Shown: one piece after another, positions 37,386 through 46,469 of the stretch
Layout: every line of letters begins with the position of its first letter
How positions within the stretch are numbered: position 1 is the first letter of the stretch
Assembly: GCA_022600195.1 (NCBI GenBank)
Contig: JAHZKX010000076.1
Coordinates: 1 to 64,000, forward strand
Length of the DNA: 64,000 bases
Direction: 5' to 3'
DNA from: Planctomycetota bacterium
GTDB taxonomy: Bacteria; Planctomycetota; Planctomycetia; Planctomycetales; Planctomycetaceae
The notes under the pieces: model-generated
The model's input: the letters and a program-made list of their open reading frames with translations, nothing else
The model's database searches: none
Told to the model about the DNA's origin: nothing
Made by a program: the position numbers and the translations under genes

Positions 37386-37761
37386 TTATCAAACCCAAGC
37401 ATAAACAAGAATTATTGAAGCGAGCCACTACTTTTGAAAAGTAGCCTGGCTCGGAATAGAGTAAATTTGCGTTGAAACGAATTCAATACTTACACTGGAT
37501 ACAATTATACGCTGTATTGCATAGTCCCTCCAGCCACTGTTGTGAGCAATAATCACTTCGGAAGATCGAGTACTGTGTACTACGATCGACAGCGGAAACC
37601 CACGCGGGTATTGTTGAGCTTTATGGATAGTATTCCCAGTAAAGATTACAATCATTTTATAGTAGTCTTATCACACCAATAAAACGCTCCCAAACATTAT
37701 GAGCACTAAAGTGACGTATTCAACGATTTCATTGCTTTATTTAATCGAGTCCGGATAAATC
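37386..37761. other. Intergenic region between nfo and a sulfatase, with a long palindrome
   Basis: 376 bases between divergent genes. Apart from the palindrome at 37421-37453 it shows a 75-codon minus-strand frame (37428-37655) of unknown nature, not called. CCGGAT lies just before the sulfatase ATG. Confidence 0.4.
37421..37453. repeat. 33-base near-perfect palindrome upstream of nfo
   Basis: CGAGCCA/TGGCTCG outer arms and CTACTTTT/AAAAGTAG inner arms around a single G, with a two-base CC bulge on one side: 15 paired positions. It could be a regulator site or the end of a small transcript. No U-run follows. Confidence 0.75.
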
Positions 37762-39180
37762 ATGTATTCAATCAAATTACTCTCACTCTTTTTCTTTTCT
37801 ATTATTTTTACTGTTCTCGTACAAGCGGCTGACCAGCCTAACATTATCATATTAATGGCAGACGATCTTGGTTACGGCGAGTTGGGATGTCAGGGGAACC
37901 CACAAATCCCAACTCCTCATATCGATTCAATTGCAAATGCAGGAATCCGCTTCACTCAAGCATACGTGACCGCGCCGAATTGTAGTCCGTCGCGTGCGGG
38001 CTTACTGACGGGTAAGATCCCCACCCGCTTTGGTTACGAGTTCAACCCGATCGGTGCTCGAAATGAAGATCTGGGTACAGGCCTGCCTCCAAAGGAACAG
38101 ACCATCGCGGAATTGCTACACGATCAAGGCTATACAACAGGACTGATTGGAAAGTGGCATCTGGGTGGCGCGGCTGATTATCATCCTTTCCGTCACGGCT
38201 TTGATGAATTTTTCGGCTTTGTACATGAAGGCCATTACTTCGTCCCACCACCTTACCAAGGCGTCACCACAATGTTACGCCGCAAGACAATTCCCGGAGG
38301 TGGTAAGGGACGTTGGATAAGCAATCATCTAATTTATTCAACGCATATGGGGCACAACGAACCAGATTATGACGCGAATAACCCCATCATTCGTGGCGGA
38401 CAGCCAGTCGTCGAAACTGAATACTTGACCGACGCCTTCACTCGCGAGGCTGTCAGTTTTATCGATCGCCATAGTGACAAGCCATTCTTTCTATATCTTG
38501 CTTACAATGCAGTTCACAGTCCGTTACAGGGCAAACTCAAAGACATGCAGCGATTCAAGCATATCGAGGATATTCATCGACGGATTTTTGCTGCGATGCT
38601 GGTATCATTAGACGAAAGCGTCGGCACAATCCTTAAGCAAGTAAAAGATGCACAACTTGATAAAAAGACTCTTGTAATTTTCCTCAGTGATAACGGTGGT
38701 CCCACTCGCGAACTGACATCCAGCAACCTTCCCCTCCGTGGTGGCAAAGGAACGATGTACGAGGGCGGATTACGGATACCGTTCATGATGCGTTGGACTG
38801 GCACATTGAAGCCAAACCAGACGTTCCATCGCTCAGTGAGTAGCATGGATCTCTTCAGTACTTCAGCAGTACTGGCGGGTGCAGCCTTGCCTGAAAACAT
38901 TGATGGTCGCAATCTGATGCCCTACTTGCTAAATGAGAAAACAGGGTCTCCTCATGAGGAGCTTTTCTGGCGACAAGGTAACAAAGCCGCACTGAGAAGT
39001 GGTGACTGGAAGATTGTCAATATGCACAGAAATCACAAAAGCTCCACATGGGAACTTTTTAACATCGCCAATGATCTCGTTGAGGAACGAAACCTTGCCA
39101 CCCAGGAGAAAGAAAAGCTAAATGAGCTACAAGCACGCTGGAATGAACTCAACTCGCAAATGAAACCATCGCTTTTTTAA
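37762..39180 (+). CDS. Secreted sulfatase, CSPSR type
   Basis: The 472-residue protein has a signal peptide (MYSIKLLSLFFFSIIFTVLVQA, cut before ADQ) and a standard sulfatase core: IIILMADDLGYGELGC (first metal site), formylglycine Cys74 in CSPSR, GKWHLGGAADYHPFRHGFDEFFG and the distal site VIFLSDNGG. The C-terminal subdomain has RSGDWKIV and WELFNIANDLVEERNLA. Active-site residues are intact, so it is likely an active exported sulfatase acting on sulfated polysaccharides. It is convergent with the sulfatase at 39234, a two-gene sulfatase locus. Confidence 0.95.
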   Translation: MYSIKLLSLFFFSIIFTVLVQAADQPNIIILMADDLGYGELGCQGNPQIPTPHIDSIANAGIRFTQAYVTAPNCSPSRAGLLTGKIPTRFGYEFNPIGARNEDLGTGLPPKEQTIAELLHDQGYTTGLIGKWHLGGAADYHPFRHGFDEFFGFVHEGHYFVPPPYQGVTTMLRRKTIPGGGKGRWISNHLIYSTHMGHNEPDYDANNPIIRGGQPVVETEYLTDAFTREAVSFIDRHSDKPFFLYLAYNAVHSPLQGKLKDMQRFKHIEDIHRRIFAAMLVSLDESVGTILKQVKDAQLDKKTLVIFLSDNGGPTRELTSSNLPLRGGKGTMYEGGLRIPFMMRWTGTLKPNQTFHRSVSSMDLFSTSAVLAGAALPENIDGRNLMPYLLNEKTGSPHEELFWRQGNKAALRSGDWKIVNMHRNHKSSTWELFNIANDLVEERNLATQEKEKLNELQARWNELNSQMKPSLF

Positions 39181-39233
39181 AGGGTCAATCAGATAGTCTG
39201 CTACAATTCATTCCTGCTCGGCTTGCACAGTGA

Positions 39234-40796
39234 TTATTTTTGTGATGTAGATTTTGAACCGGGACGGCTGCTTCCCTGCTCTATGATTTTGGCAAGTTGT
39301 TTTTTAAGTCGACTCATTACCTCAGTATGCTTTTCAGACACATCTCTCTTTTCGGCGGGATCATCTGAAAGATTGAAAAGCTGATACTTAGGCACTTTGG
39401 TATTGGCAAGCTGAGTTTCAACAACTACATTTCGCGCAGTCTTTCTGTCGTAACGATGCAGTTTCCATTTGCCAGTTCTTAGGGCGTAAGTTCCGTTGTT
39501 ACCATTATTCTGTTGTACGATGTGATCGCGGCCTTTGGCATTATCATCACCCAACAAGGCTTCCAAAACATTGAAGCTGTCAAGGCAGCTTTGTTTTGGC
39601 AGATTTTGTTTTGTGAGGGCGGCAAGACTGGCTGCCAGATCAATGGTACAGACTAATTCGTCACTCAGACCTGGTTCAATGCGACCTTTCCAGCGTGTGA
39701 TAAATGGAGTTCGTGTCCCCCCTTCATAGACACTGTATTTGCCGCCTGAATAGGGGCCCGCAGCGCGGTGCTTGCCGATCTTTTCAATGGCTCCGTCTTT
39801 ATATCCATCATCGAGTACCGGACCGTTATCAGAACAGAAGACAACGAGTGTCTTCTCTGCCAACTCCAAACGTTCGAGCGTCTTCATTAATTCGCCGACG
39901 CACCAGTCGAGCTGAATGATAGAATCGCCTCTAAATCCGAGTGAGGTCTTTCCCTGGAATCGTTCGTGCGGGATGCGCGGAACGTGGATGTCGTGTGATG
40001 AAAAGAAGAGAAAGAATGGTTCAGATTTGTGTTTTTCAATAAATTCGTTAGACTGCTCAACCCATTTATCCGCGAGGTCTTCATCGCGGAAGCGCGCTGC
40101 ATGACCGCCGGTATAGAAGCCAATCCTGCTTATCCCGTTGTGAATTGTCGAGTTGTGCCCGTGAGACCAATCCATTTTCAGTGTATGACGATGAGTTTTC
40201 CCTGTGGGATGATCAGGGCTTGGTTTTTTTGTCCCCACCCATAACGGGTCAGCGGGGTCGAGATTTAGAACACGGTGATCCTGAACATAAACCTGAGGGA
40301 CACGATCATTGGTGGTCGGTAACAGGAAGCAAGTATCGAATCCTATTTCGAGTGGTCCTGGCTTCAGTTGTCCATTCCAGTCGGGCCCCCCTTCATCGCC
40401 AAGCCCAAGATGCCATTTGCCGATGACTCCAGTAGCATAACCGGCATGCTTCAGAATTGAAGCAATGGTTTCAGTACCCGGTTTAATAATCGCAGGCGCA
40501 TTGGGTGGTGCAATACCAGTACGTTCACCACGAAAGGCATAAGTCCCTGTCAACATCGAATAACGCGTTGGCGTGCATGTGGACGCCGAGCAGTATCCGC
40601 TTGTAAAACGCAGCCCCTCTGCAGCCAGCTTGTCAATGTGTGGCGTCTTTAGCGCAGTCGCACCGTAACAGGAAACATCACCATAGCCCAGGTCATCCGC
40701 CATAATGACAAGCACATTCGGTTGCGCTGACTTCAATTGCCTGCTCCCCAACAACAGAATCATGGCCATGAAGAATATCAGGGATAATCGAAGCAT
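39234..40796 (-). CDS. Secreted arylsulfatase, CTPTR type
   Basis: The 520-residue protein has a signal peptide (cut after about LKSA) and the sulfatase core: VLVIMADDLGYGDVSCYG, Cys74 in CTPTR, GKWHLGLGDEGGPDWNG, FSSHDIHVPRIPHERF and VVFCSDNGPVLDDGY. It resembles the arylsulfatase A-like enzymes abundant in marine planctomycetes. The C-terminus has RTGKWKLHRYD and LFNLSDDPAEKRDVSEKH and a Ser/Lys-rich tail after QGSSRPG. Active-site residues are complete. Confidence 0.95.
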   Translation of the reverse strand: MLRLSLIFFMAMILLLGSRQLKSAQPNVLVIMADDLGYGDVSCYGATALKTPHIDKLAAEGLRFTSGYCSASTCTPTRYSMLTGTYAFRGERTGIAPPNAPAIIKPGTETIASILKHAGYATGVIGKWHLGLGDEGGPDWNGQLKPGPLEIGFDTCFLLPTTNDRVPQVYVQDHRVLNLDPADPLWVGTKKPSPDHPTGKTHRHTLKMDWSHGHNSTIHNGISRIGFYTGGHAARFRDEDLADKWVEQSNEFIEKHKSEPFFLFFSSHDIHVPRIPHERFQGKTSLGFRGDSIIQLDWCVGELMKTLERLELAEKTLVVFCSDNGPVLDDGYKDGAIEKIGKHRAAGPYSGGKYSVYEGGTRTPFITRWKGRIEPGLSDELVCTIDLAASLAALTKQNLPKQSCLDSFNVLEALLGDDNAKGRDHIVQQNNGNNGTYALRTGKWKLHRYDRKTARNVVVETQLANTKVPKYQLFNLSDDPAEKRDVSEKHTEVMSRLKKQLAKIIEQGSSRPGSKSTSQK

Positions 40797-40890
40797 TTGT
40801 TTTTCTTTCAGTCGTATATCTGAATTGTGTTTTAAATCACTACATTGGTTCGCAAAGGTGAGATAATTTCTCAGGAATCCTCATCTTACA

Positions 40891-41532
40891 TTAATTTGCA
40901 TTTTCGCTTTTTTGCTTTACGGAAGAAATACCAACCCCTGATCGACTAAAACTAATCGCCTGCGAACCGGACACTCCTACCATCACTGTTTCAATCAGGG
41001 GTTTATCGACCTCGATCTCTGCCCCCCATTCAACGAGGAAGTTAGCTCCCGATCCTCCTGAACTATCACGATCTTCTACTAAGAATTCAATTGTTTGAAA
41101 AGGTGCTAATTTGATTGTTTGATCTAGGTACTTTTTAACCAGCTTACCTTGCGTGTTAAAATACTCAATCGAGTTCAAGTAAATCGAATGACTTTGATCT
41201 ATATTACGAATACTAAGCGTCGTCTCAAGCAGCAACGGTGCCCCACCGTGATAGTAAATATGTGAATAGGAGGGTACATAGACCAATTGCCGAGTAGAGA
41301 GTTTGTCAAGCGAAATATTTTCCGCCTGATATTCAGTCAACTCAGGAGGTTGATAGCTCCGTGGCGGCACATATTGAAGTCGGTCTTCAATTTTTGCAAG
41401 ACGGTAATCCAGGAAGACCGCCCCTCCAACAATGACTGCAATTAATAAGAACAGAACCAGAAACAGGCCAATCCAATTTTCCCACAACCAAAGAGACCAG
41501 TCTGAATGCTCTTTCTTTTGCTGTCCAATCAT
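40891..41532 (-). CDS. DUF3124-type membrane-anchored protein
   Basis: The 213-residue protein has one membrane helix (about 20-46, NWIGLFLVLFLLIAVIVGGAVFLDY) and then an extracytoplasmic beta domain (RQLVYVPSYSHIYYHGGAPLLLETTLSIRNID, YFNTQGKLVKKYL, IEFLVEDRDSSGGSGANFLVEWGA) matching my memory of DUF3124. The conserved DxxSGGSGANF segment is intact. Function unknown. It lies downstream of the HD/ABC cluster with about 250 bases between and is probably a separate unit. Confidence 0.7.
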   Translation of the reverse strand: MIGQQKKEHSDWSLWLWENWIGLFLVLFLLIAVIVGGAVFLDYRLAKIEDRLQYVPPRSYQPPELTEYQAENISLDKLSTRQLVYVPSYSHIYYHGGAPLLLETTLSIRNIDQSHSIYLNSIEYFNTQGKLVKKYLDQTIKLAPFQTIEFLVEDRDSSGGSGANFLVEWGAEIEVDKPLIETVMVGVSGSQAISFSRSGVGISSVKQKSENAN

Positions 41533-41781
41533 CTACTTAACTTTCACTCAAAAATGTCATTAAGAATAAACTGCACGTCTTGAACCACACATTATGATCA
41601 GAACCGGTCGAGAAATCTGAGCTGGCTGACAGAATTTCAAAGCAGTGTCATTAATCGCAAACTTTATTCAATCGACTAACAACCGGCAATAGTTTCTGGA
41701 ACCAATAGTGAATCCAGTTTATGAAATGCATTCTATTCAAGTAATTACACAACCCCATAGTGTGATAGAACCGGCCCAAGT

Positions 41782-42369
41782 TTAACTAAGATATTTTTTC
41801 AATTCAGTGAGTCTAGCGTTACAATTGTTGACCAGCAATTCTAATTGTTGATCAGACTGACCAGCGGCCTCAATCATGGATTGATAATATTGTACAATCT
41901 CTTCCGAACTGGCACCAAAGTGCCCCCAGAAATCGTGCTTGTCTTCTGTCTGCAAGTCAAAAAGCATGGCTTCCAGATTATGCAGTTTATCAGCTAATTC
42001 TATCGCCCGTGCTCCCAGAGTCGCTTGTTGCATGACCTCAATATGATCCTGTTTTCGGTCATGCCAACTTCGTTTTTCACCCTGGCTGGTTTCTTTTTCC
42101 TCTGTCATTTCTTTGACATATTGAATCACTTCATCGGAAAACTCTTCTGTCAGTTGTTCGATTGTCAGGTCGGTATCTTCGACGACATCGTGTAGAACCG
42201 CAGCAGCAAGAATTGTGTCATCATGAAATCCGGCCTTCATTAAGATCAGGCAGACACTCATAGGATGAGCTATATAAGGGACTCCAGAAGACTTTCTTTT
42301 TTGTGATTTATGAGCAACAGCGGCTAACCGTATTGCATGCTCGACAACAGGAGAGTGAAGTATTTCCAT
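41782..42369 (-). CDS. HD-domain protein, MESH1/SpoT-like (p)ppGpp hydrolase
   Basis: The 195-residue protein is a free-standing RelA/SpoT-type hydrolase domain without synthetase, TGS or ACT domains. Residues match small alarmone hydrolases: AHKSQKRKSSGVPYIAHP (His20 and His35), VLHDVVEDTDLT (HD at about 60-61, ED at about 64-65) and ELADKLHNLEAM (Asp-Lys-x-His-Asn, substrate side). The expected activity is removal of 3'-pyrophosphate from (p)ppGpp with Mn2+. It could also act on other nucleotides. It starts 15 bases after the degenerate ABC exporter gene, so the two are probably co-transcribed. Confidence 0.78.
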   Translation of the reverse strand: MEILHSPVVEHAIRLAAVAHKSQKRKSSGVPYIAHPMSVCLILMKAGFHDDTILAAAVLHDVVEDTDLTIEQLTEEFSDEVIQYVKEMTEEKETSQGEKRSWHDRKQDHIEVMQQATLGARAIELADKLHNLEAMLFDLQTEDKHDFWGHFGASSEEIVQYYQSMIEAAGQSDQQLELLVNNCNARLTELKKYLS

Positions 42370-42384
42370 GAATATTTCTTTAGT

Positions 42385-44478
42385 TCAACGTTCGCTCGCG
42401 GGTTCCTGAGAGTGTCGGAACTGATTAAACCGCGTATACTCCCAATGTCGATACAAGGCGGATTTCTTTAAGAGATTCGACTGACTGTCAACTGCTTCCA
42501 CTTTTCCCTCATGGATCAAGACAACCTGATCTACCCGACGAAGTGTCGTAATTCGTGTAGGCACCATGAGGATCGTACGGTTTTGAAAAATCCGTGCATA
42601 AGCATCTTCCAGAAGAGTTTTCGTATCATCATCGAGCACTCCCTCTGGCTCTTCAATGATCATTAAAGCCGGGTTCCTTAATAATGCTCGAGCCAGACCC
42701 AAACGGAATTTTTCACCTGTCGTCAATTCTTCACCATGTTGCCCCAGTACAGTCTCGTATCCTTGAGACAAATTCTGAATGAATTGGTGAGCGTGCGATT
42801 CTTTTGAAGCAGCAATTATTTCCTGCAATGAATATCGTTCATCACCACACTGAATATTCTCTTTGACGCTTCCCGTCAGACTGGGGTCGTTTCCACTCAC
42901 ATAAATAGCTTCAGCCCTCAATGATTCCAAGGTCACCCAGGCAGTATCCTCCCCATCCATTAAGATGCGTCCCGACTTTGGCTCTATAAACCGCGGAATC
43001 AGATAGGTTACCGCGCGTGGCGCAAGTTCTTCTAGTGAAACAAAAGCCATGCTGATTCCTGCAGGAATTTTTAAATCAAATCCATTCAGAATTTTTGAAT
43101 TCTGCCCAGAGAGATTGTAGCTGACATTCTCAAACTGTAACGATTGTGAGAGAGGCTCTAAAAACTTGGCACCCACTGCCTGACTGACTTCTGGGATCTT
43201 GCTGAGATAACGATAAATAGAACTGGCAGCAATATTGGCTTCTGAGCGAATCTTGATGAGTCCATAGAGACCATTGACCGGAATATAAAAAAAAGCGAAT
43301 ATGACAACAATTAATACCGCGGCTGAAAATGGCAGGCTTGCTGGATTCACTAACACCTTATAACCCACAAGGAACAACACAAGACACGAACAAAAAACTG
43401 CGAGTATACGGGCAATGCGATGCCCCCAGCCTTCAACGCGTTTCAACTTTTCAATATGTTCGGTATATTTTTCGAGATGTTGCTGAAAATGTGCATGCTC
43501 TGATGTTTCCATGCCATACCCTCGAACCAATCGCGTGCTGCGGACATTTTCTGCCAGCAAAGCCAACTCGGTTTCAATAGATATTAACGTTCGAGCATGT
43601 TGAAATTCATAATCTTTTCGATGTTGCTGTAAAAAATACCAAGCAGCTGTTAGTGGAATCATACACTGGAGTGTTAATCTCCAGTCAACTGAAATCGTAA
43701 AAAACAGTAGAATCAACAGTGTGGAAGCATGTTGAGAAAGTCTATAGACCCACTGAAAAACACCATTTTGCACTACCCCAACATCTTTGGTGAATAAAGA
43801 AAAGGTCTCGTCCGTTTCTCTACCTGATAAATCACCAGGCCCCAGTCGCAGTGCCTGACGATGGATCATATTTCGTAACGTCATAGAAACATGCTGAGAA
43901 ATTTTCAAACTGCGTTGCCTGACTCTCCAGCGAATCATCATACGGATGAAGGAAAGTATCAGTGCTACGAAAATGAGTGAAAAAAAGGCAGACTGATTTT
44001 CCTGAAGAACAGGAAAACGCTGGTAGAGTCGGTTCAATACATTCGAAGGAAATTTCGAATGTAACCACCACAAAGAAGGCAGGATTCCGGAATCAGTCAG
44101 AACAAGAGTATCTGAAACGATTTGAATGGGTTCTGCAGATTTCGCATTATCCACACTCGGTTCCGATTTTTTTTCTGCTGGCTCCTTATCGGATATTTCG
44201 GGAGTCTTTTCTGACTTCGCTTGATCCGAAGCAATCACAAGCGGCGGAACATTTCTCAATTCCTGAATTCTCAGGACATTCTGTTTTCCGTGAACGGTGA
44301 TCCTGCCTCGATGGCTGAGTAAGTCAACCATCAGAAATAAATTAACCACCAATAACGCAAGTAACAGACCATTTACTAGAGACCAGATCAAGACTGACCT
44401 GGCGGAACCCCGAAAGAATTCCCGCGCAGGAAATGCGCGGTGGAAGGCGTTGGGCTGACGATTTGACACAGGACCCAC
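42385..44478 (-). CDS. ABC-exporter-like half transporter with a degenerate ATPase domain
   Basis: The 697-residue protein has the ABC exporter layout: helices near 30-52, 163-185, 251-264 and 355-405 and a C-terminal nucleotide-binding domain (about 446-665). The Walker A site reads SLEELAPRA (about 481-489) where GxxGxGKST is expected, so the invariant Lys is Pro487. The signature is LTTGE rather than LSGGQ, Walker B is IIEEPE (Asp to Glu), and the H-loop is VPTR with Thr641 for His. ATP hydrolysis is therefore unlikely. Between the first two helices a loop of about 110 residues contains a Lys/Glu/Ser/Pro-rich linker (about 86-118), unusual for exporters. It lies between an ABC-2 permease gene (45-base gap) and the HD hydrolase gene. 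Confidence 0.8.
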   Translation of the reverse strand: MGPVSNRQPNAFHRAFPAREFFRGSARSVLIWSLVNGLLLALLVVNLFLMVDLLSHRGRITVHGKQNVLRIQELRNVPPLVIASDQAKSEKTPEISDKEPAEKKSEPSVDNAKSAEPIQIVSDTLVLTDSGILPSLWWLHSKFPSNVLNRLYQRFPVLQENQSAFFSLIFVALILSFIRMMIRWRVRQRSLKISQHVSMTLRNMIHRQALRLGPGDLSGRETDETFSLFTKDVGVVQNGVFQWVYRLSQHASTLLILLFFTISVDWRLTLQCMIPLTAAWYFLQQHRKDYEFQHARTLISIETELALLAENVRSTRLVRGYGMETSEHAHFQQHLEKYTEHIEKLKRVEGWGHRIARILAVFCSCLVLFLVGYKVLVNPASLPFSAAVLIVVIFAFFYIPVNGLYGLIKIRSEANIAASSIYRYLSKIPEVSQAVGAKFLEPLSQSLQFENVSYNLSGQNSKILNGFDLKIPAGISMAFVSLEELAPRAVTYLIPRFIEPKSGRILMDGEDTAWVTLESLRAEAIYVSGNDPSLTGSVKENIQCGDERYSLQEIIAASKESHAHQFIQNLSQGYETVLGQHGEELTTGEKFRLGLARALLRNPALMIIEEPEGVLDDDTKTLLEDAYARIFQNRTILMVPTRITTLRRVDQVVLIHEGKVEAVDSQSNLLKKSALYRHWEYTRFNQFRHSQEPASER

Positions 44479-44523
44479 CGAATCTGTTTAAATGATTGAT
44501 AAATGCAACCTGCCCCACGTTGC

Positions 44524-45450
44524 TCAGGCAAGGTCACGGTCTTCAAAAAGGATAAAGGCAACCAGAATCGCGATTCCGGAATAAAGCAGACAGCTTAAAG
44601 CCGAATAACCGATATAGATTGGTGGAACCACTGTTCCTGTTGCAACCGCTGGTGACATATTAAAATTATCCAGGTTGGGCAGAACTGTGGCGATCAACTG
44701 TCCTGTGAACTTCACAAACTCCAGCCCTTCTGTTTTGGCCTGAACCAGATTCGGTGTCAGGTGGCCTATGATGTAGACCCCAAAGCAGATAATCATATTC
44801 ACCATCATCGGCAGACGGGTTGAAATGGCGACACTGATTGCAGTCAGGATAGCAACTTCCATATAAATCAGAAGAATACCCGGAAGAATCAGCCAGACAG
44901 CTGCCATTTTTTCTGCATGGCTGGGAACATCTTTGGAAGCTTCCCGCGCATCATAACCTACCTTGAAATAAACAAGTAACAGGAAGGTAATCACCATCGG
45001 GAGCATCAACCAGACAACGGCTTTTAGAATGCCTAGGTATTTTCCGACTATAAATTGACGACGATTGATCGGCTTCGACAGCAATGTCATGGCCGTCTTA
45101 CCTTCAATTTCATCTGCGATACTTGTGCTGGCAGACCAGACCGCAAGCAACAGACTGCATATCAAAATCGTGGCTAAGCCGCAGTCCATCAGCATTTTTA
45201 CATCATCGCCCATCGAAAAGAACGGGAGAAATGTGTTGAGCAGCAGCAGAACCAGACCCAATGCCATTAGCAACATGAAGACTGGTTGGCGAATCGCCTC
45301 TTTCGTAGTGGCTTTGGCAATCACTCCTGCCTGTGAATAAGAAACCACTCCAAATAGAATCACAAAATATATCAGGACACCAATTCCGGTAATCCACCAT
45401 TGCACCGTCAAGTCAGTATTTTCTGCAGAAAAAACCAAGAGGCTTTCCAT
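44524..45450 (-). CDS. ABC-2 type transporter permease
   Basis: The ATG at 45450 (GGTGA nine bases upstream) is preferred to a GTG at 45462, giving 308 residues. The protein has about six membrane helices and the ABC-2 hallmark [30 protein letters not shown] after the second or third helix. No intact ABC ATPase gene is next to it; the neighbouring exporter-like gene (42385-44478) has a degenerate ATPase, so the cognate ATPase is probably encoded elsewhere or upstream of the window order. Substrate unknown. Confidence 0.82.
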   Translation of the reverse strand: MESLLVFSAENTDLTVQWWITGIGVLIYFVILFGVVSYSQAGVIAKATTKEAIRQPVFMLLMALGLVLLLLNTFLPFFSMGDDVKMLMDCGLATILICSLLLAVWSASTSIADEIEGKTAMTLLSKPINRRQFIVGKYLGILKAVVWLMLPMVITFLLLVYFKVGYDAREASKDVPSHAEKMAAVWLILPGILLIYMEVAILTAISVAISTRLPMMVNMIICFGVYIIGHLTPNLVQAKTEGLEFVKFTGQLIATVLPNLDNFNMSPAVATGTVVPPIYIGYSALSCLLYSGIAILVAFILFEDRDLA

Positions 45451-45462
45451 TGTAATATTCAC

Positions 45463-45781
45463 CGATCAAGAAGTTTTATGAACTAAAGAATAAATTTACA
45501 TAATATATGTGTGCCATTAGCGGCGCATAATCATTCGATGGTAGTACGGAGCAAGCTGCTCCGAATGTTGGTTTTATTTTTTAAAGTTCTGAAAAACAAA
45601 CCATTTATGTTCGGAAAAAGAGGCCTTTGGCTCCAGACTCTAGTTACTTTACCGCGAAAAGGTGATCAAAGTAAAGAATACGGAGCAATTCAGAACATGA
45701 TTTCCCTAATCTGGTATGAACGTCCGCTATAACTTGCCAGATTCGATTCAATTCAATTCAAACTTGCTTAGCTGCTTAGAG
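45463..45781. other. Intergenic region between acyP and the permease gene
   Basis: No recognised gene. It contains a 7-bp hairpin CGGAGCA/TGCTCCG at 45547-45563, with a T-rich stretch (TTTTATTTTTT) about eight bases later on the plus strand, and a short ATTCA tandem repeat near 45741-45760. It probably holds the promoter of the permease-ABC-HD operon. Confidence 0.4.
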
Positions 45782-46093
45782 TTAGCGTTTGATTGAAAAG
45801 TTCAAACAGTTTGGATCGGGAGCGGCTTCCTGAATCGATACATCTGTTACATTTGTTGCAAAAGTCAGCATCATTTCATCAAAAAATTCGTCCAGAATCG
45901 ATTTGTCACTCGCCTGGACCATCAGTTCAACAGTCCCGTCTGACAAATTTTTGACAAAGCCACTAATAGGATGCTGCCTGACAAGCCTTGCAGTACGATA
46001 GCGAAAACCAACGCCCTGTACATGCCCCTGAAAAATAGCATGCAAACAGACTGTGGCTGCTGAAAAATCCGAATCGTGGGAATCAGCACACAT
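45782..46093 (-). CDS. acyP: Acylphosphatase
   Basis: The product of about 103 residues (ATG at 46093; an upstream ATG at 46123 adds ten residues) carries the family core HAIFQGHVQGVGFRYRTARLV with the phosphate-binding Arg31, and the catalytic Asn49 in GFVKNLSDGTVELMVQ. It hydrolyses carboxyl-phosphate bonds such as acetyl phosphate. It lies downstream of csrA with about 110 bases between them. Confidence 0.92.
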   Translation of the reverse strand: MCADSHDSDFSAATVCLHAIFQGHVQGVGFRYRTARLVRQHPISGFVKNLSDGTVELMVQASDKSILDEFFDEMMLTFATNVTDVSIQEAAPDPNCLNFSIKR

Positions 46094-46203
46094 TGTACGG
46101 GCTTCTAATATCGAAATATGCAATCATGAATTAGAAACGAATTTTTATCGACAATCGTCCGATCAAGAAAACTTGAGACGGAAACCAGGAAAGGCAGTTC
46201 GCA

Positions 46204-46407
46204 TTAAGGCGAGGAGGCACCTTCTTTACATTGACCAGCCTCTGGAAGATCGGAAAAGTCAATACACAACTCTTCTCGGACGATACTCATGCTCCGTGGA
46301 GCATCAATGCCTAGTCTGACTGAATTGGGGCCAATTCGAACAACCGTCAAGGTTACGTCATCGCCAATCCGAATTCGTTCGCCGGGCTTACGTGATAATA
46401 CAAGCAT
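46204..46407 (-). CDS. csrA: Carbon storage regulator CsrA
   Basis: The 67-residue protein begins MLVLSRKPGERIRIGDDVTLTVVRI and continues NSVRLGIDAPRSMSIVREEL, the full CsrA/RsmA beta-strand dimer with the RNA-binding Leu4/Arg6 and Arg44-type residues. It binds GGA motifs in mRNA leaders and changes translation or stability. The 5' leader of the gene contains GGA-bearing sequences, one in a small hairpin, consistent with autoregulation. The tail after REEL (about 20 residues) is acidic and longer than in E. coli. Confidence 0.95.
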   Translation of the reverse strand: MLVLSRKPGERIRIGDDVTLTVVRIGPNSVRLGIDAPRSMSIVREELCIDFSDLPEAGQCKEGASSP

Positions 46408-46414
46408 TTCTTTT

Positions 46415-46425
46415 CGAATCCTTCG
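46415..46425 (-). promoter_or_regulatory. GGA hairpin in the csrA leader, possible CsrA site
   Basis: On the minus strand the leader reads CGAA-GGA-TTCG: a 4-bp stem with a GGA loop, eight bases before the start codon. A second GGA (TGAGGGAAC) lies at 46432-46440. GGA presented in a loop near the ribosome-binding site is the classic CsrA target form. Confidence 0.45.
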
Positions 46426-46451
46426 TTATCTGTTCCCTCATACTTCCCTGT

Positions 46452-46469
46452 AACCTTTCCAGAAAGGTT
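46452..46469. repeat. 18-base palindrome upstream of csrA
   Basis: Perfect 8-bp arms AACCTTTC and GAAAGGTT separated by CA. It lies about 45 bases upstream of csrA and could be an operator or a leader hairpin. Confidence 0.6.

Noticed and set aside
37428-37655. 75-residue minus-strand frame upstream of nfo
   Set aside because: Ends inside the palindrome; no recognisable domain or SD.
45511-45732. 73-residue plus-strand frame
   Set aside because: No SD or domain; overlaps a hairpin in the promoter region of the minus-strand operon.
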